The translations under genes and the position numbers were made by a program. Below, piece after piece: positions 7,331-16,700 of a stretch of 64,000 nt of DNA; the stretch's first letter is position 1, and each line of letters begins with the position of its first letter. Below the pieces are notes generated by a model. It ran no database searches and had not been told where the DNA came from. It saw only the letters and a list, made by a program, of their open reading frames with translations. Origin of the DNA: MED-G105 sp039814575. GTDB taxonomy: Bacteria; Pseudomonadota; Alphaproteobacteria; Caulobacterales; Parvularculaceae. Location of the stretch: NCBI GenBank assembly GCA_039814575.1, contig JBCCAY010000009.1, positions 62,001 through 126,000 of the forward strand, read 5' to 3'.

Positions 7331-8491
7331 TTATTGGCGCGCGCGCAACCGTTCGACAATTTCGCGCGCTGCGCGAGCCGTTTCATCGAGGCGGTCTGGT
7401 CGCCACTCACCAATATCTTCCTTACTATAAAACCGAACGAGATCACGTTGGATAAGGCTATCGAGGAAAGCGGTAAATTTGTTCGGCCCCTGACGAGATG
7501 GTTTCAAGGGAAAAGCAAGAACGCGGGCGCCAGCCGTAAGGGCTTCTCCGATCATATTAACGCTGTCATTCGTGATCACGACCGAAGATGCAAGACCAAG
7601 CAAACCCGGATAGGGATTTTCGTCGGCGGTCAGTTCGCCCGCCTCTTCGCCAAGCACGTCCTTGCCAGACGCCTCTTTGCCAGACGCCTCTTTCTCAGAT
7701 GGACCTGCGTTACACAGGCCCGGTTCCGAACTAGGCGCGTAAATGACGGCGTCAGCTGGCGCCGCTTTGCGCACGACGTCCGTAAGCCACGGCGGTGATC
7801 GGCGCGATAAGGTGATGATGGGGTATGCGCCGCTATCGGATACGTCGCGAATTGCTGACGCCAACCGATCGGCGTCTTGGCGATCGAATGGAAATACTCT
7901 GTTGGGCCCGCCGATGACGAACCCAATGACGGTTCGCCCCCCGGCGCGAGGCAGAACACGGGCCGACAGTCGCGACGCCGCCGCGGCGACGCCCGCCTCA
8001 GTGATTCGATTTGGCGAGCCGATAAGGGGAACGACATTCGGGCCGGACACGCCGTCATGGGCCGGCGGCAAAACAAGATCAAACCGATCAAGCGGCGCTC
8101 TTGGATTTTGCAACTGCACAACGAACGGCGGCGTCGCCCTTCGCCGCGCAGCGATTGAGAAGAGCGCGGCCTGGCGCCCGCAGCCAATCCACAATTCCGG
8201 CGTCGGTACGTCGAGAACGTCGGACCCACGAGCGGTCCGCGCCAACGACGCCGGCGCAAACGCGGTCGGCAGCCAGTTCAAAGGTCGCGCAAGGTGAACA
8301 CGCTTCACCGTAATCGATAGAGGAATTAGACGAGAGACGGCCTCAGCAAGGCCTAAGGCCTGATTTTCAATACCGGCGCGACCATCAGTGACGACCCAGC
8401 ACGGCGATGGCGACCTCAATGATCGATGCGCGCCAGCGCCAACCGCACGGTGCTCATAAGGAAGCGAAGGATCAGGAGAATGGCCGCTCAC
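7331..8491 (-). CDS. DUF1022 / mitochondrial fission ELM1 family protein
   Basis: 386-residue member of the family found in Alphaproteobacteria and plants (ELM1), with a two-domain glycosyltransferase-B-like fold. Landmarks are CWVVTDGRAGIENQALGLAE, LWIGCGRQAA, VIGFVIGGPNRVFPFD, ITLSRRSPPW and the C-terminal VITNDSVNMIGEALTAG motif. The bacterial function is not established; nucleotide-sugar binding is suggested by the fold. It starts at a GTG with no obvious Shine-Dalgarno sequence. A lineage-specific insert (EKEASGKEASGKDVLGEE) made of 5-residue repeats interrupts the region that normally leads straight to the NPYPGLLGLA segment. Confidence 0.85.
   Translation of the reverse strand: MSGHSPDPSLPYEHRAVGAGAHRSLRSPSPCWVVTDGRAGIENQALGLAEAVSRLIPLSITVKRVHLARPLNWLPTAFAPASLARTARGSDVLDVPTPELWIGCGRQAALFSIAARRRATPPFVVQLQNPRAPLDRFDLVLPPAHDGVSGPNVVPLIGSPNRITEAGVAAAASRLSARVLPRAGGRTVIGFVIGGPNRVFPFDRQDADRLASAIRDVSDSGAYPIITLSRRSPPWLTDVVRKAAPADAVIYAPSSEPGLCNAGPSEKEASGKEASGKDVLGEEAGELTADENPYPGLLGLASSVVITNDSVNMIGEALTAGARVLAFPLKPSRQGPNKFTAFLDSLIQRDLVRFYSKEDIGEWRPDRLDETARAAREIVERLRARQ
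7662..7691 (-). repeat. 15-bp tandem repeat inside the ELM1-family gene
   Basis: Two perfect 15-bp copies followed by degenerate ones encode Glu-Ala-Ser-Gly-Lys repeats in a loop of the protein. All are in frame. Confidence 0.75.
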
Positions 8492-8639
8492 GGTCGATGT
8501 TGTCGTCGATTAGCGCCGTCAAGGAAAGCCGCGACCCACAAATAATGAGGTGGAATATGACTCGTCGATCATGGACGCGAAAAGCGACAATGACAAACCG
8601 ACGTCTAATTTGCTTACAAAGAGAATGCTGGGTCGGAGG

Positions 8640-9014
8640 TTAGGCGAATGTGACGCCGAGCGCGTCTTCAGTGCGCCAAACAACCGCGACGGTCCGGTCG
8701 AATTCCAGAGTGGGGACCCGTAGGCGGAAGTTATCGGGCGTTTCGCCGTACTCGGTCATGACAAGGCGCATGCCGCTGTCGCTAAAATCAGAGACAAGAC
8801 AGCTCAGCCGGTGCCCATCATCCATAATGATTTCACCGACCCGATGGGTTTTTTTGCGATCGTCAACGCGCCGCGGGCCGTCCATAAGATTGGCGTGCCT
8901 TTTGGTGACGTTGATTTTCTTCAACATCCGCAAGCGCTCTTTCAGCACTAAAGCTTCCATCGGATCCGCCGTCGTCTCGGCTTCTTTCCGGAAACGCAGA
9001 AACTTACCCATCAT
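8640..9014 (-). CDS. PilZ-domain protein
   Basis: 124 residues with a C-terminal PilZ-like domain: basic RRVDDRKKTHR stretch, then VSDFSDSGMRLVM, which contains the D-x-S-x-x-G motif. PilZ domains bind cyclic di-GMP through the Arg pair and this motif. The Arg spacing here (R-x4-R) is one residue longer than the canonical R-x3-R, so binding is likely but not certain. The N-terminal 45 residues are charged and helical. It stands alone; the degenerate EAL protein at 13.8-17.1 kb is another gene of the same signalling theme but not adjacent. Confidence 0.7.
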   Translation of the reverse strand: MMGKFLRFRKEAETTADPMEALVLKERLRMLKKINVTKRHANLMDGPRRVDDRKKTHRVGEIIMDDGHRLSCLVSDFSDSGMRLVMTEYGETPDNFRLRVPTLEFDRTVAVVWRTEDALGVTFA

Positions 9015-9404
9015 TCAAACCATTTTCGCTAAGCGCCGTGATCGTGACAGCAAAGCCTAATCAAATGCTTACCAAGATCTCTACAGGACGCGAAAAATAA
9101 CCATAGTGGGACATAGGTTGCAGCAATAAAAAATACACGCCTGCGCGAGATTAGGCTCGATTGAGCCCGCCACCGTCCGTTCCTTGGGGCCTCAAAAGCG
9201 CGAGCAAAGCACGCGACCCGTGCGCCGGCCGGTCAGGTCGCCCCATCGGAGGTGTGTGTGGAGCGAATGCCGTGCGATAAATAAGGTGGCGCCGGCTTAA
9301 CAAAGACGCTTTGAGCGGGACGCCAAGCGTTCGACCGAACGCTGGCCGGTTAGGCCGCCCCATCGGAGATGATCGCGAAGCGATCTATCGTGAGATCCAT
9401 AAAA
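9015..9404. other. Intergenic stretch downstream of tRNA-Thr with no supported gene
   Basis: About 390 bases separate the PilZ gene from tRNA-Thr. The right half is a duplicated block described separately. A 70-codon minus-strand frame at 9151-9363 exists only because of that duplication and encodes two copies of a Gly-Arg-Pro-x-Arg-Pro-Ala motif. No Shine-Dalgarno sequence or known domain supports it. Confidence 0.5.
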
Positions 9405-9414
9405 TGGTGCCGGC
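9227..9414. repeat. Direct repeat reaching into the 3' end of tRNA-Thr
   Basis: Two units of about 70 bp (about 9227-9298 and 9344-9414). Their first 25 bases match at 23 positions (9227-9251 versus 9344-9368). The middle has diverged, and the right ends match again: one ends in GGTGGCGCCGGCT, the other in TGGTGCCGGCT, which is the CCA and acceptor end of tRNA-Thr. The duplication therefore includes the tRNA 3' end, as old attachment sites and failed tRNA duplications do. Confidence 0.65.
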
Positions 9415-9480
9415 TGAGGGACTTGAACCCCCGACCTTGGGTTTACAAAACCCCTGCTCTACCAACTGAGCTAAGCCGGC
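9405..9480 (-). tRNA. tRNA-Thr (anticodon TGT)
   Basis: Minus-strand cloverleaf: acceptor GCCGGCT pairing with AGCCGGC, D-arm with TAGCTCAGTTGGTAGAGC, anticodon loop TTTTGTAAA giving TGT, T-loop GGTTCAAGTCC, then discriminator A and an encoded CCA (9405-9407). All stems pair. It reads ACA and related Thr codons. Confidence 0.95.
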
Positions 9481-9590
9481 GATATTAACGCTAGGATGCG
9501 CGCTGGCGCTTGCTTTCGCACCGCAGCGCCGCTTGCGCTGGCTCTCGATTACCGGCATTGGGCGTCGGGCTCAATCTCCGGAATGAAGAA

Positions 9591-10022
9591 ATGACTCACC
9601 GAATTGCGATTCAAGGCTTAGCAGCAGCGTTTTTAGCCATTTTCGCCAATGGCTGCGGCGACGCGAGCGAGAAAACGAGCGCCACAGAGCCCCCCGAACC
9701 AGAATCATTGGAGACGATCGGCCGACGCGCCTTCGCGGCCTGCGCTATCTGCCACAGCGTGCGGCCCGCGTCGGAAGGACTGCAAGCCGGCAAAATCGGT
9801 CCAACGCTTTCCGGCATTGTTGGCCGCTATTCAGCCAGCATCGACGCGTTCGCCTATTCCAGGGCGTTCCAGAAAACGAGTTTCATTTGGGATGAGGCGC
9901 GACTCGATGCTTTTATCGCCTCGCCGGGCGCGGTCGTGCGTGGCAATCGCATGAGTTATCCCGGCGAACCAGACCCCGAAAAGCGCGCGGCGATCATCGC
10001 CTATCTGAAAACCCTTCAATAG
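9591..10022 (+). CDS. Lipoprotein class I cytochrome c
   Basis: 143 residues from the ATG at 9591. The N-terminus is a lipoprotein signal (IQGLAAAFLAIFANGC, lipobox Cys22), followed by an acidic linker and one c-type heme site CAICH at residues 51-55. The GKIGPTLSGIVGR stretch and a candidate axial Met in RMSYPG fit a mitochondrial-type cytochrome c (c550/c552 class) fold ending in IIAYLKTLQ. It should carry electrons in the periplasm while tethered to a membrane by its lipid. The longer upstream frame would bury the signal peptide, so the inner start is preferred. It stands alone, convergent with the class II aldolase gene. Confidence 0.87.
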   Translation: MTHRIAIQGLAAAFLAIFANGCGDASEKTSATEPPEPESLETIGRRAFAACAICHSVRPASEGLQAGKIGPTLSGIVGRYSASIDAFAYSRAFQKTSFIWDEARLDAFIASPGAVVRGNRMSYPGEPDPEKRAAIIAYLKTLQ

Positions 10023-10071
10023 CGACCGCGGCCAAGCCAAGGCATATATCCGACGGGGGGCCGACGACGTT

Positions 10072-10905
10072 CTATTGGTCGTAACCAGGGTTCTCTCGGT
10101 TGAGACGCCGTAACAGGCCGGGCCAAACGAGATTATCGCCAAGCCCTTTGACAAATCCCGGCGCGCCCTGCTGCAGCACTTTCGCTGACATGTCATGACC
10201 TTCTTCACGCGGCGGCCGCGTGTCGCTTTGGGCGAGGATTTGCGTCTTACACGCCTGCTCTAAGAAATACATGCGCAAGAACGCGATCGCGCAGTTGGCG
10301 CCGACCGTCAGTGTGCCGTGGTTACGGAGAATGAGAAAATTATGGGCGCCGATGTCACGCACGAGGCGCTCACGCTCGTCAAGATCCGTCGCGATGCCCT
10401 CATACTCATGGTACGCCGTATCGTCGTGAACGATCATTGAAAACTGCGTATAGCGCTTCAGCCCGTCTTGCTGCGCGGAAACCGCGACGCCATAAGGCGT
10501 ATGCAAATGCAAAACGCAATGGGCGTCGTCTCGCGCCATATGTAGCGCGGAATGGATCGTAAATCCGGCGGGGTTGGTGAAATAGGGCGTTTCTTGCACC
10601 GGCGCCCCGGAAAGATCGACTTTGACCAGCGACGTCGCCGTCATCTCTTCAAAAAAGAGGCCATAGGGGTTCAACAAAAACCGTTCTTTTCCGTCTTCAG
10701 ACGGTAAGCGTACGGAGATATGCGTAAAAACCATATCGTCCCATCCATAAAGGGCGGCGAGACGATAGGCGGCGGCGAGATCGCAGCGCAGGCGCCACTC
10801 CTCATCCGAGACCTGACCTTTGAGCGACGGCAACGTCTTCGGGTCTGGAATGTTGAACCCTGCATCGACGTTCACAGCGGCGTCTTTTACGGCTGGTTCC
10901 GACAT
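10072..10905 (-). CDS. Class II aldolase/adducin family protein
   Basis: 277 residues with the zinc-dependent class II aldolase fold. Metal ligands are visible in HCVLHLHTPYG (His-x-His) and in LILRNHGTLTVG (third His). The family includes fuculose- and rhamnulose-phosphate aldolases, ribulose-phosphate epimerases and adducin-like proteins; this long form with the VFTHISVRLP start resembles the uncharacterised adducin-like bacterial group. GGGAGGAT lies before the ATG. No sugar-catabolic genes flank it, so the substrate is unknown. Confidence 0.85.
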   Translation of the reverse strand: MSEPAVKDAAVNVDAGFNIPDPKTLPSLKGQVSDEEWRLRCDLAAAYRLAALYGWDDMVFTHISVRLPSEDGKERFLLNPYGLFFEEMTATSLVKVDLSGAPVQETPYFTNPAGFTIHSALHMARDDAHCVLHLHTPYGVAVSAQQDGLKRYTQFSMIVHDDTAYHEYEGIATDLDERERLVRDIGAHNFLILRNHGTLTVGANCAIAFLRMYFLEQACKTQILAQSDTRPPREEGHDMSAKVLQQGAPGFVKGLGDNLVWPGLLRRLNRENPGYDQ

Positions 10906-11062
10906 AACGATCCTCCCGGATTTGCTTCATTGAAGGTGCCAACCTCAACGAACGCTGAATTTGTCGGCGCTTAGTTCGGCCCGATCAACGCGCTCTGTCA
11001 ATGTCGAAACGCAGACTCGCATCGCCAACACACCGCACCGCTCAAGCGCTGCGCCGAAACGC

Positions 11063-12511
11063 CTACAGGTCTCGGGCTAAGCGCAAACCGGAGAACTGCC
11101 ACCGCGCATGGGGCGGGAAGAAATTACGATAAGTGGGGCGCACATGCCCGCGCGGCGTGGCGCACGATCCGCCGCGCAGCACCATTTGCGAGGACATGAA
11201 TTTGCCATTGTATTCGCCGATCGCCCCAGGCGCTGCGCGGTATCCCGGATAAGCGATATAGGGGCTCGCCGTCCATTCCCAGACATCGCCGAAGAGTTGT
11301 TTAACGCCCGTCTCTGAGCGAGCGGACGTTTCTATCGAGGCCGGCGGCGAAGGCTGCTTAGGGTTGAGAAACCCCCTATGCAAAGCGGCGGCGCCGTGCT
11401 CTTCAAGGTGCGCGCGCGCCGCGACCTCCCATTCAACTTCCGTCGGCAGACGATATCCTGTCCATTCAGCGAATGCCGCCGCCTCATAGAAAGAAAGATG
11501 CGTCACAGGCGCGTTAAGCGGCATCGGTGTTTCGCCGTGCAGGGTGTAGGTGCGCCACCCCGTTTCACTGCCGCGCCAGTAAAGCGGCGCACACCAGTCT
11601 TCCGCTTGCACCCGCGCCCAACCATCAGAGAGCCACCATTGCGGATTGTCATATCCGCCGTCGTCCATAAATTCTAAATAGTCCGCATTCGTAATTAATC
11701 GATCACAAAGGGCGAAGGGTTTTAGGAAGACTTGATGCGCCGGGCCTTCACTATCAAACGCGAACCCCTCTCCCTCAACGCCGATCGTCGCCAAGCCGCC
11801 CTCAAACGCCGTCCATGAAACATGTTGAAGCGGATCTGGCGGCTGCGCGACCGCTTCGCCCCACGTCTCCGGCTCTGGATAGGCGGCGACGGCGAAGGGG
11901 TTTTGATGCAGCGCGTGTTTGATGTCCGTTAGAAGAAGCTCTTGGTGCTGTTCTTCATGGGCGCATCCAAGCGCCAGGAGCGGCGCCAGCCGCTCCGACA
12001 GGGAAGCGTCGGCGTTTTGAGCCAGAGCAATGACGGCGTCAGCGACATGCGCGCGATAAGCCAGCACCTCGTCCGCAGTGGGCCTCGACAACATGCCGCG
12101 ATGGGGCCTGGCGTACATAGCGCCGATCTGATTGTAGTAGGAGTTAAACAGGAACCCATAACGCGCATCGAACGGTTCGTATCCGTCTTTGTACTTCTTG
12201 AGGATAAAGGTCTCGAAAAACCACGTCGTGTGCGCGAGGTTCCATTTGACGGGGCTCGCCGCCTCCATGGATTGCAGCATCCAATCTTCGGGCGATAGCG
12301 GCGCGGCGAGCGTTTCGCTGTCGGCCCGCACTTTTATGAATGCTTCGGTAAGCGCGCTGACGCTTTGGAGCCCAGCCATAGAGATTAGCGGCGCATCAGC
12401 GGCTGGCGCATTAGCAGCGGGCGACGGCCGGTTGCGGCCTAATTGATTGGCGCCGTTGAGATCACCAACGACCGGCTCATCAAGGGGGGCCATAGCGTCC
12501 GTCCAATCCAT
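11063..12511 (-). CDS. egtB: Ergothioneine biosynthesis protein EgtB (sulfoxide synthase)
   Basis: 482-residue mononuclear iron enzyme that joins hercynine to a thiol (gamma-glutamylcysteine or cysteine) with O2. The N-terminal DinB-like domain shows the first iron ligand in WNLAHTTWFFE and the H-x3-H-x-E type motif in CAHEEQHQELLLTD. The C-terminal formylglycine-generating-enzyme-like domain is clear in LPTEVEWEVAARA, FGDVWEWTASPY and MVLRGGSCATPRGHVRPTYR. The ATG at 12511 is used; an earlier in-frame codon adds 11 residues. The partner methyltransferase EgtD is not next to it, unlike in many genomes. It is divergent from the NAD kinase gene with about 80 bp between them. Confidence 0.92.
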   Translation of the reverse strand: MDWTDAMAPLDEPVVGDLNGANQLGRNRPSPAANAPAADAPLISMAGLQSVSALTEAFIKVRADSETLAAPLSPEDWMLQSMEAASPVKWNLAHTTWFFETFILKKYKDGYEPFDARYGFLFNSYYNQIGAMYARPHRGMLSRPTADEVLAYRAHVADAVIALAQNADASLSERLAPLLALGCAHEEQHQELLLTDIKHALHQNPFAVAAYPEPETWGEAVAQPPDPLQHVSWTAFEGGLATIGVEGEGFAFDSEGPAHQVFLKPFALCDRLITNADYLEFMDDGGYDNPQWWLSDGWARVQAEDWCAPLYWRGSETGWRTYTLHGETPMPLNAPVTHLSFYEAAAFAEWTGYRLPTEVEWEVAARAHLEEHGAAALHRGFLNPKQPSPPASIETSARSETGVKQLFGDVWEWTASPYIAYPGYRAAPGAIGEYNGKFMSSQMVLRGGSCATPRGHVRPTYRNFFPPHARWQFSGLRLARDL

Positions 12512-12592
12512 TCGTGCGCCTATAGAGCAAAATAATGGACACACGCACGCGACAATTGCAATGTCCTATCGACAGTTAGAAAGACGCTTCGG

Positions 12593-13360
12593 ATGGCGAC
12601 GAAAAAACTCTGCATATTATCGAACGGCAAACCAGCGGCGGAAGAAACGGCGATCCGAATTCGCGAACGGCTCGGCGACAACCGCGCAGAGGACGCTGAG
12701 ATTATTATCGCTGTCGGCGGCGACGGGTTCATGCTGGAAGTGCTGCGCCGTTATATGGCGACCGGCAAACCGGTCTATGGCGTTAACTGCGGAACGGTCG
12801 GTTTTCTGATGAACAATCCAGCGCTCGACACGCTGGAAGCCCGCATCGCCGATGCAGAAAGCGCCGTTATCCACCCGCTATCGATGATCGCGGAGACCCG
12901 CGCCGGCGCGCGCACCGAAGCGCTCGCCATTAACGAGGTATCGCTGTTTCGACAGACGCGACAAAGCGCACGCATCAAGATCTCCGTTAACGGCCGCACG
13001 CGCATGGAGCGCCTCACCTGCGACGGCGTCCTCTTAGCGACGCCCGCCGGGTCCACCGCTTACAATCTCTCTGCGCACGGGCCGATTTTACCGATCGACG
13101 CCCATCTTCTCGCCCTGACGCCGATAAGCGCCTTTCGGCCGCGCCGTTGGAAAGGCGCTTTACTGCCCCACGACGCAATAGTGACCTTCGAAGTGCTGGA
13201 TGGGGACGCGCGTCCCGTTTCAGCGGTCGCCGATAATGAAGAAGTGCGCGACGTTAAATGGGTCGAAGCCCGTGAAGACCGAGAAAAGTCGATGACTTTG
13301 CTGTTCGACCGCGGTCAATCGCTGGACGAACGCATTCTGCGCGAGCAATTCGACTATTAA
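12593..13360 (+). CDS. nadK: NAD kinase
   Basis: 255-residue cytosolic kinase making NADP from NAD and ATP. The GGDG signature is present in IIAVGGDGFMLEVLRR, followed by YGVNCGTVGFLMN and the substrate loop CDGVLLATPAGSTAYNLSAHGPI with the NAD-binding GSTAY motif. The length fits the short alphaproteobacterial form. It is divergent from egtB; the Shine-Dalgarno sequence is weak. Confidence 0.95.
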   Translation: MATKKLCILSNGKPAAEETAIRIRERLGDNRAEDAEIIIAVGGDGFMLEVLRRYMATGKPVYGVNCGTVGFLMNNPALDTLEARIADAESAVIHPLSMIAETRAGARTEALAINEVSLFRQTRQSARIKISVNGRTRMERLTCDGVLLATPAGSTAYNLSAHGPILPIDAHLLALTPISAFRPRRWKGALLPHDAIVTFEVLDGDARPVSAVADNEEVRDVKWVEAREDREKSMTLLFDRGQSLDERILREQFDY

Positions 13361-13774
13361 ACGTCCGGCCTGCAGCTAACGTTTCATGTCAGCGCCGCCG
13401 CCGCCATTTCGGTTGCGCGCTCAGCGTCGTGGGGAAAACGGGCCAGCACGCGACCTTTAGCGATGTTTGCTCGCCCCGATGAATCGCAACAGTGTCCAGC
13501 GAATGTATATCCAGCTGAAGACGATGCAGTTTTGCGTACGCATCGCTCACGCCGGTGTTGGCGTTTACCGGATGCATGCAGATGCAGCCCGTCAGATTAA
13601 CAAAGGCTTAACAGCCCTAGAGTCAAAGTTTCGGCTTGGTCGCCGTGCATCGTCCCCGTTCATCGACGTCTAATAGTGCGTCATGCGGCTCAACTGACGA
13701 TTTTATGAAGCGCTGAACGGCGCACGTCTTTGACTTCAGTGGTTTTGGGCGACACGCGAAGGAAGCGAGGCCAA
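13361..13774. other. Intergenic region before the degenerate EAL gene
   Basis: About 410 bases without a supported gene. Short frames exist on both strands (13467-13673 plus, 13389-13577 minus), but neither has a Shine-Dalgarno sequence, a recognisable domain or a clear start. It presumably holds the promoter of the large EAL-like gene; AAGGAAGCGAGG just before 13775 is that gene's ribosome-binding site. Confidence 0.4.
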
Positions 13775-16700
13775 ATGGGGGCGCACGCGGTTCGATTGTC
13801 GAACGTCGATATCGACACGGCGCTACAGAACGGCGACTTCGAAGTGCTGTTCCAGCCGATTTTCGACTTGGGCAATGGTGCGCTCGCGCGCATGGAATCC
13901 TTCGTGCGTTGGCGTCATCCGACCCTCGGCCTATTGCCGCCGGGTGCCTTCATCTCGTTCTTTGAAACCCAAGGACGCATGAGCGAGCTGACGCGCTATG
14001 TCTTCAATCAGGCGCTAAACGCCTATGAAGAATGGCGCGGTCCCTACGCACCCGGCTTTTCCATAAACCTCGCGCTTTCGGATCTCAGCGATGAAGCGTT
14101 CGCGAACCATTTCATTTTGGTGACGCGCGAGCGCGGCTTTCCGCCGGAGTTCATTACGCTGGAATGTCCAATGCCGCCGGTCGATATGGACGAGGAAGCG
14201 GCGAAGAAGTGTTTCGATCGCCTCGCGGGCACCGGCGCGCGCCTCGCCATCGAAGTGCGCGGACGGGCGAATGAATTTCTGCGCACTGTCTCACCTTTTC
14301 CTTTCACAGAAATAAAAACCGGCGGCGCCGCCATTTTGCGCTTCGCCAGAACAGTGCGCGGCCCCGGCCTGTCGGCGATATCTGAATTGTTGGAACTTGC
14401 GCGCGCGCAAAATGCAACGATTTCAGCGGTCGGCGTCGAAGACCAAGTCTCTTTAACGGCGCTGCGCAGCCTTGGCTTCGCCGCCGCGCAAGGCAATCAT
14501 CTCGGCAAGGTCGGCGATTTAACGCGGTTCACCCCGGCGCGCGTGAATGTCGTCCGTAAGCTGATTGGTTTGCCGCCACTCACGAAAGAAGCGCTGGCGG
14601 ATCTATTCAGAACAGGCGACCCGCTCAATCGGCGCCCGGCGCACGCCGATACAGACACAACACTATCCCCAAGCGCTGACACAGCGTTAGCGGCCGACCA
14701 CGCCGCGGCGGAGCGAGATGAAACAACACCGTCGGAATCCGACGCGCCGACCGCTCAAAGCCTGAACGCGCCGGAGCCCAACACAGGCGCCTCTGCAAGT
14801 TCGGCCGAAGAAACAGATGTCCGCAAAGCGCCCTTGGCGTCCGGCGCCACACGGCTCCGTGACGACGTCAACTTGCCAACCGATCAAGATACAAAGGCGA
14901 AAGGCGGCTCGGACCAACAAGCCGACGACGAAGCCTTGGTGGAACGCCTGTCCGCTCGCATCGCACGGGAAATGCAAGACGGCGAAACGCCTGCTCGACG
15001 TCGCAAAGCGCGGGTTCGCCGCAAAGCATCGTCAAAACCGACGCCAATGCGCCAAGCAACGGCCGCGGCGGGGCGATCCTCTCTTGCTCCTACCGGCGTT
15101 TTGCGCGAAGCAAGTCATGATGCAGCCGAAACGACATTCGGACCTGCTATTGCCGACCCCGCTGTCTCCGCCGCCGCTGTTCCGTCTGCTCCGGTCCCAC
15201 CTACTCCCGCTCTTATTCAACAAAGGTTGCGTCAGGAGTTGAACGTCGTGACATCTAAGAACGATGATCCGCGCAACGCTGAGGGACAAGATTCGAGCGC
15301 CTTGGCCCCCAAAATACTTGCGGATGACGCTCGGTCCCACGAAACGCTAATTGACGATGCGCCAATGCTAGGGGCGCCGACGTTAGGAGCGCATGAAGAG
15401 AGCGTCGAGGCGCAGGCGGATATCGAGGCGCAATCGGAGGACATCGTCGATCCAGACGCCCCGACGAATGACTCTGATCGTTCATCGGACATAGACGACG
15501 ATGCCCCTCCTGGCGACACGCCGTTTTCAATGTTTGACGTCGAAGACGCTGAGAGTGGTGATGACGAAGGAATTGCGGCGTCTACAGAAACCGCCCCCGA
15601 AGAAAAAGACGCGAAGGCGACGACGTCGTCTGTTTCATTGAGCGATAAACAGTCCGGTGAAGGAGCGCGCGCGCCCTCTCTGGTTGAGCGCGCAATGGCT
15701 GCCGAGCAATTGAAACCGACAAGGGGCGCTTCCTCGCCGCCTTCCGCGCCCTCATCCTCGCCCCAGTCCGCGCGTCCTTCCGCGCCGTCGTCTACGGGTT
15801 CTTTGGCGGCGGCTGCGCTCACGCACCCCGCCGTCAACGCGATTGAGGACGCGGTCGAGGAGGCGGTCGAGCATGACGCCGACGCGGCGGGCGCGATAGA
15901 ACGCGAAACCGCGGCGCTGGAGCCCGCGCCCGACCTCGACTCTCAAGAAACCGCAAACGAGCAAGCGTCATCGCAGGATGCTGAGCCAGCGGTGACTGAT
16001 TCGCCGCCGCCATTGCGCGATCCCGAGACGTTCGTTGAGGTGGAGATTGACGAAAAAACCGGCGCTGATAACGACACGTCGCGATCCGAGAAATCTGGGT
16101 CTGAAACCCCCGTTAGGGATGAACCTGCTAGCGCCGAACAGGACAGTCAGGAATTTATCGATCCTGGGCTAGTCGTGGAATCGGGCGCGCAAGAAACACC
16201 ACCGAACGAAGACGCCGCCGATCAGATTGCCGCATCGCTCGACGATCGTGCGGCGGACCAGCCCAATCAAACAAATGTCGAAGGCGCTATTGTCGGCGCC
16301 GTGACAATGTCTGCGGGCGAGCTCTCCTCTCCAAATGAAGAGGACGACGCAGCCGTCTTTGCGCCGCAAAAAATGTCCATCACTGGCGCCACTGCACGCT
16401 TTAAATTCGGCATCCGCGTATTGATGCCGATGCATGAGCCGCGGCCTGAGATGCGCGACAAACCAGCCGTGCCGATCCTAATGGATCATGTCGCCAAGGA
16501 AGGCGACCTTTCTTCTGATCCAGCCGCGGCGCTCAGTCGTGCGCCTCTGCGCGACGACCCTTACGCGTCTAACAATGACTGGCCGGGCGACGTCTCCGAT
16601 GCACAAGCGGACGCAAATGAAGACGCCGATGTCGGCGTTGAAGACGCGACCGCCGCCCTCACCGCCGAGGAAATCGACGCCGGACGCAAAACTGATGACA

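Noticed and set aside
9151..9363. 70-codon frame with a repeated Gly-Arg-Pro motif after tRNA-Thr
   Set aside because: The repetition is explained by the DNA duplication; no start signal or homology.
13389..13673. Short frames on both strands before the EAL-like gene
   Set aside because: Low confidence, no Shine-Dalgarno sequence and no domain; may be gene remnants but cannot be shown.
15232..15837. 201-codon minus-strand frame inside the EAL-like gene
   Set aside because: Ser/Ala-rich composition follows from the complementary acidic codons of the disordered region; no independent support.
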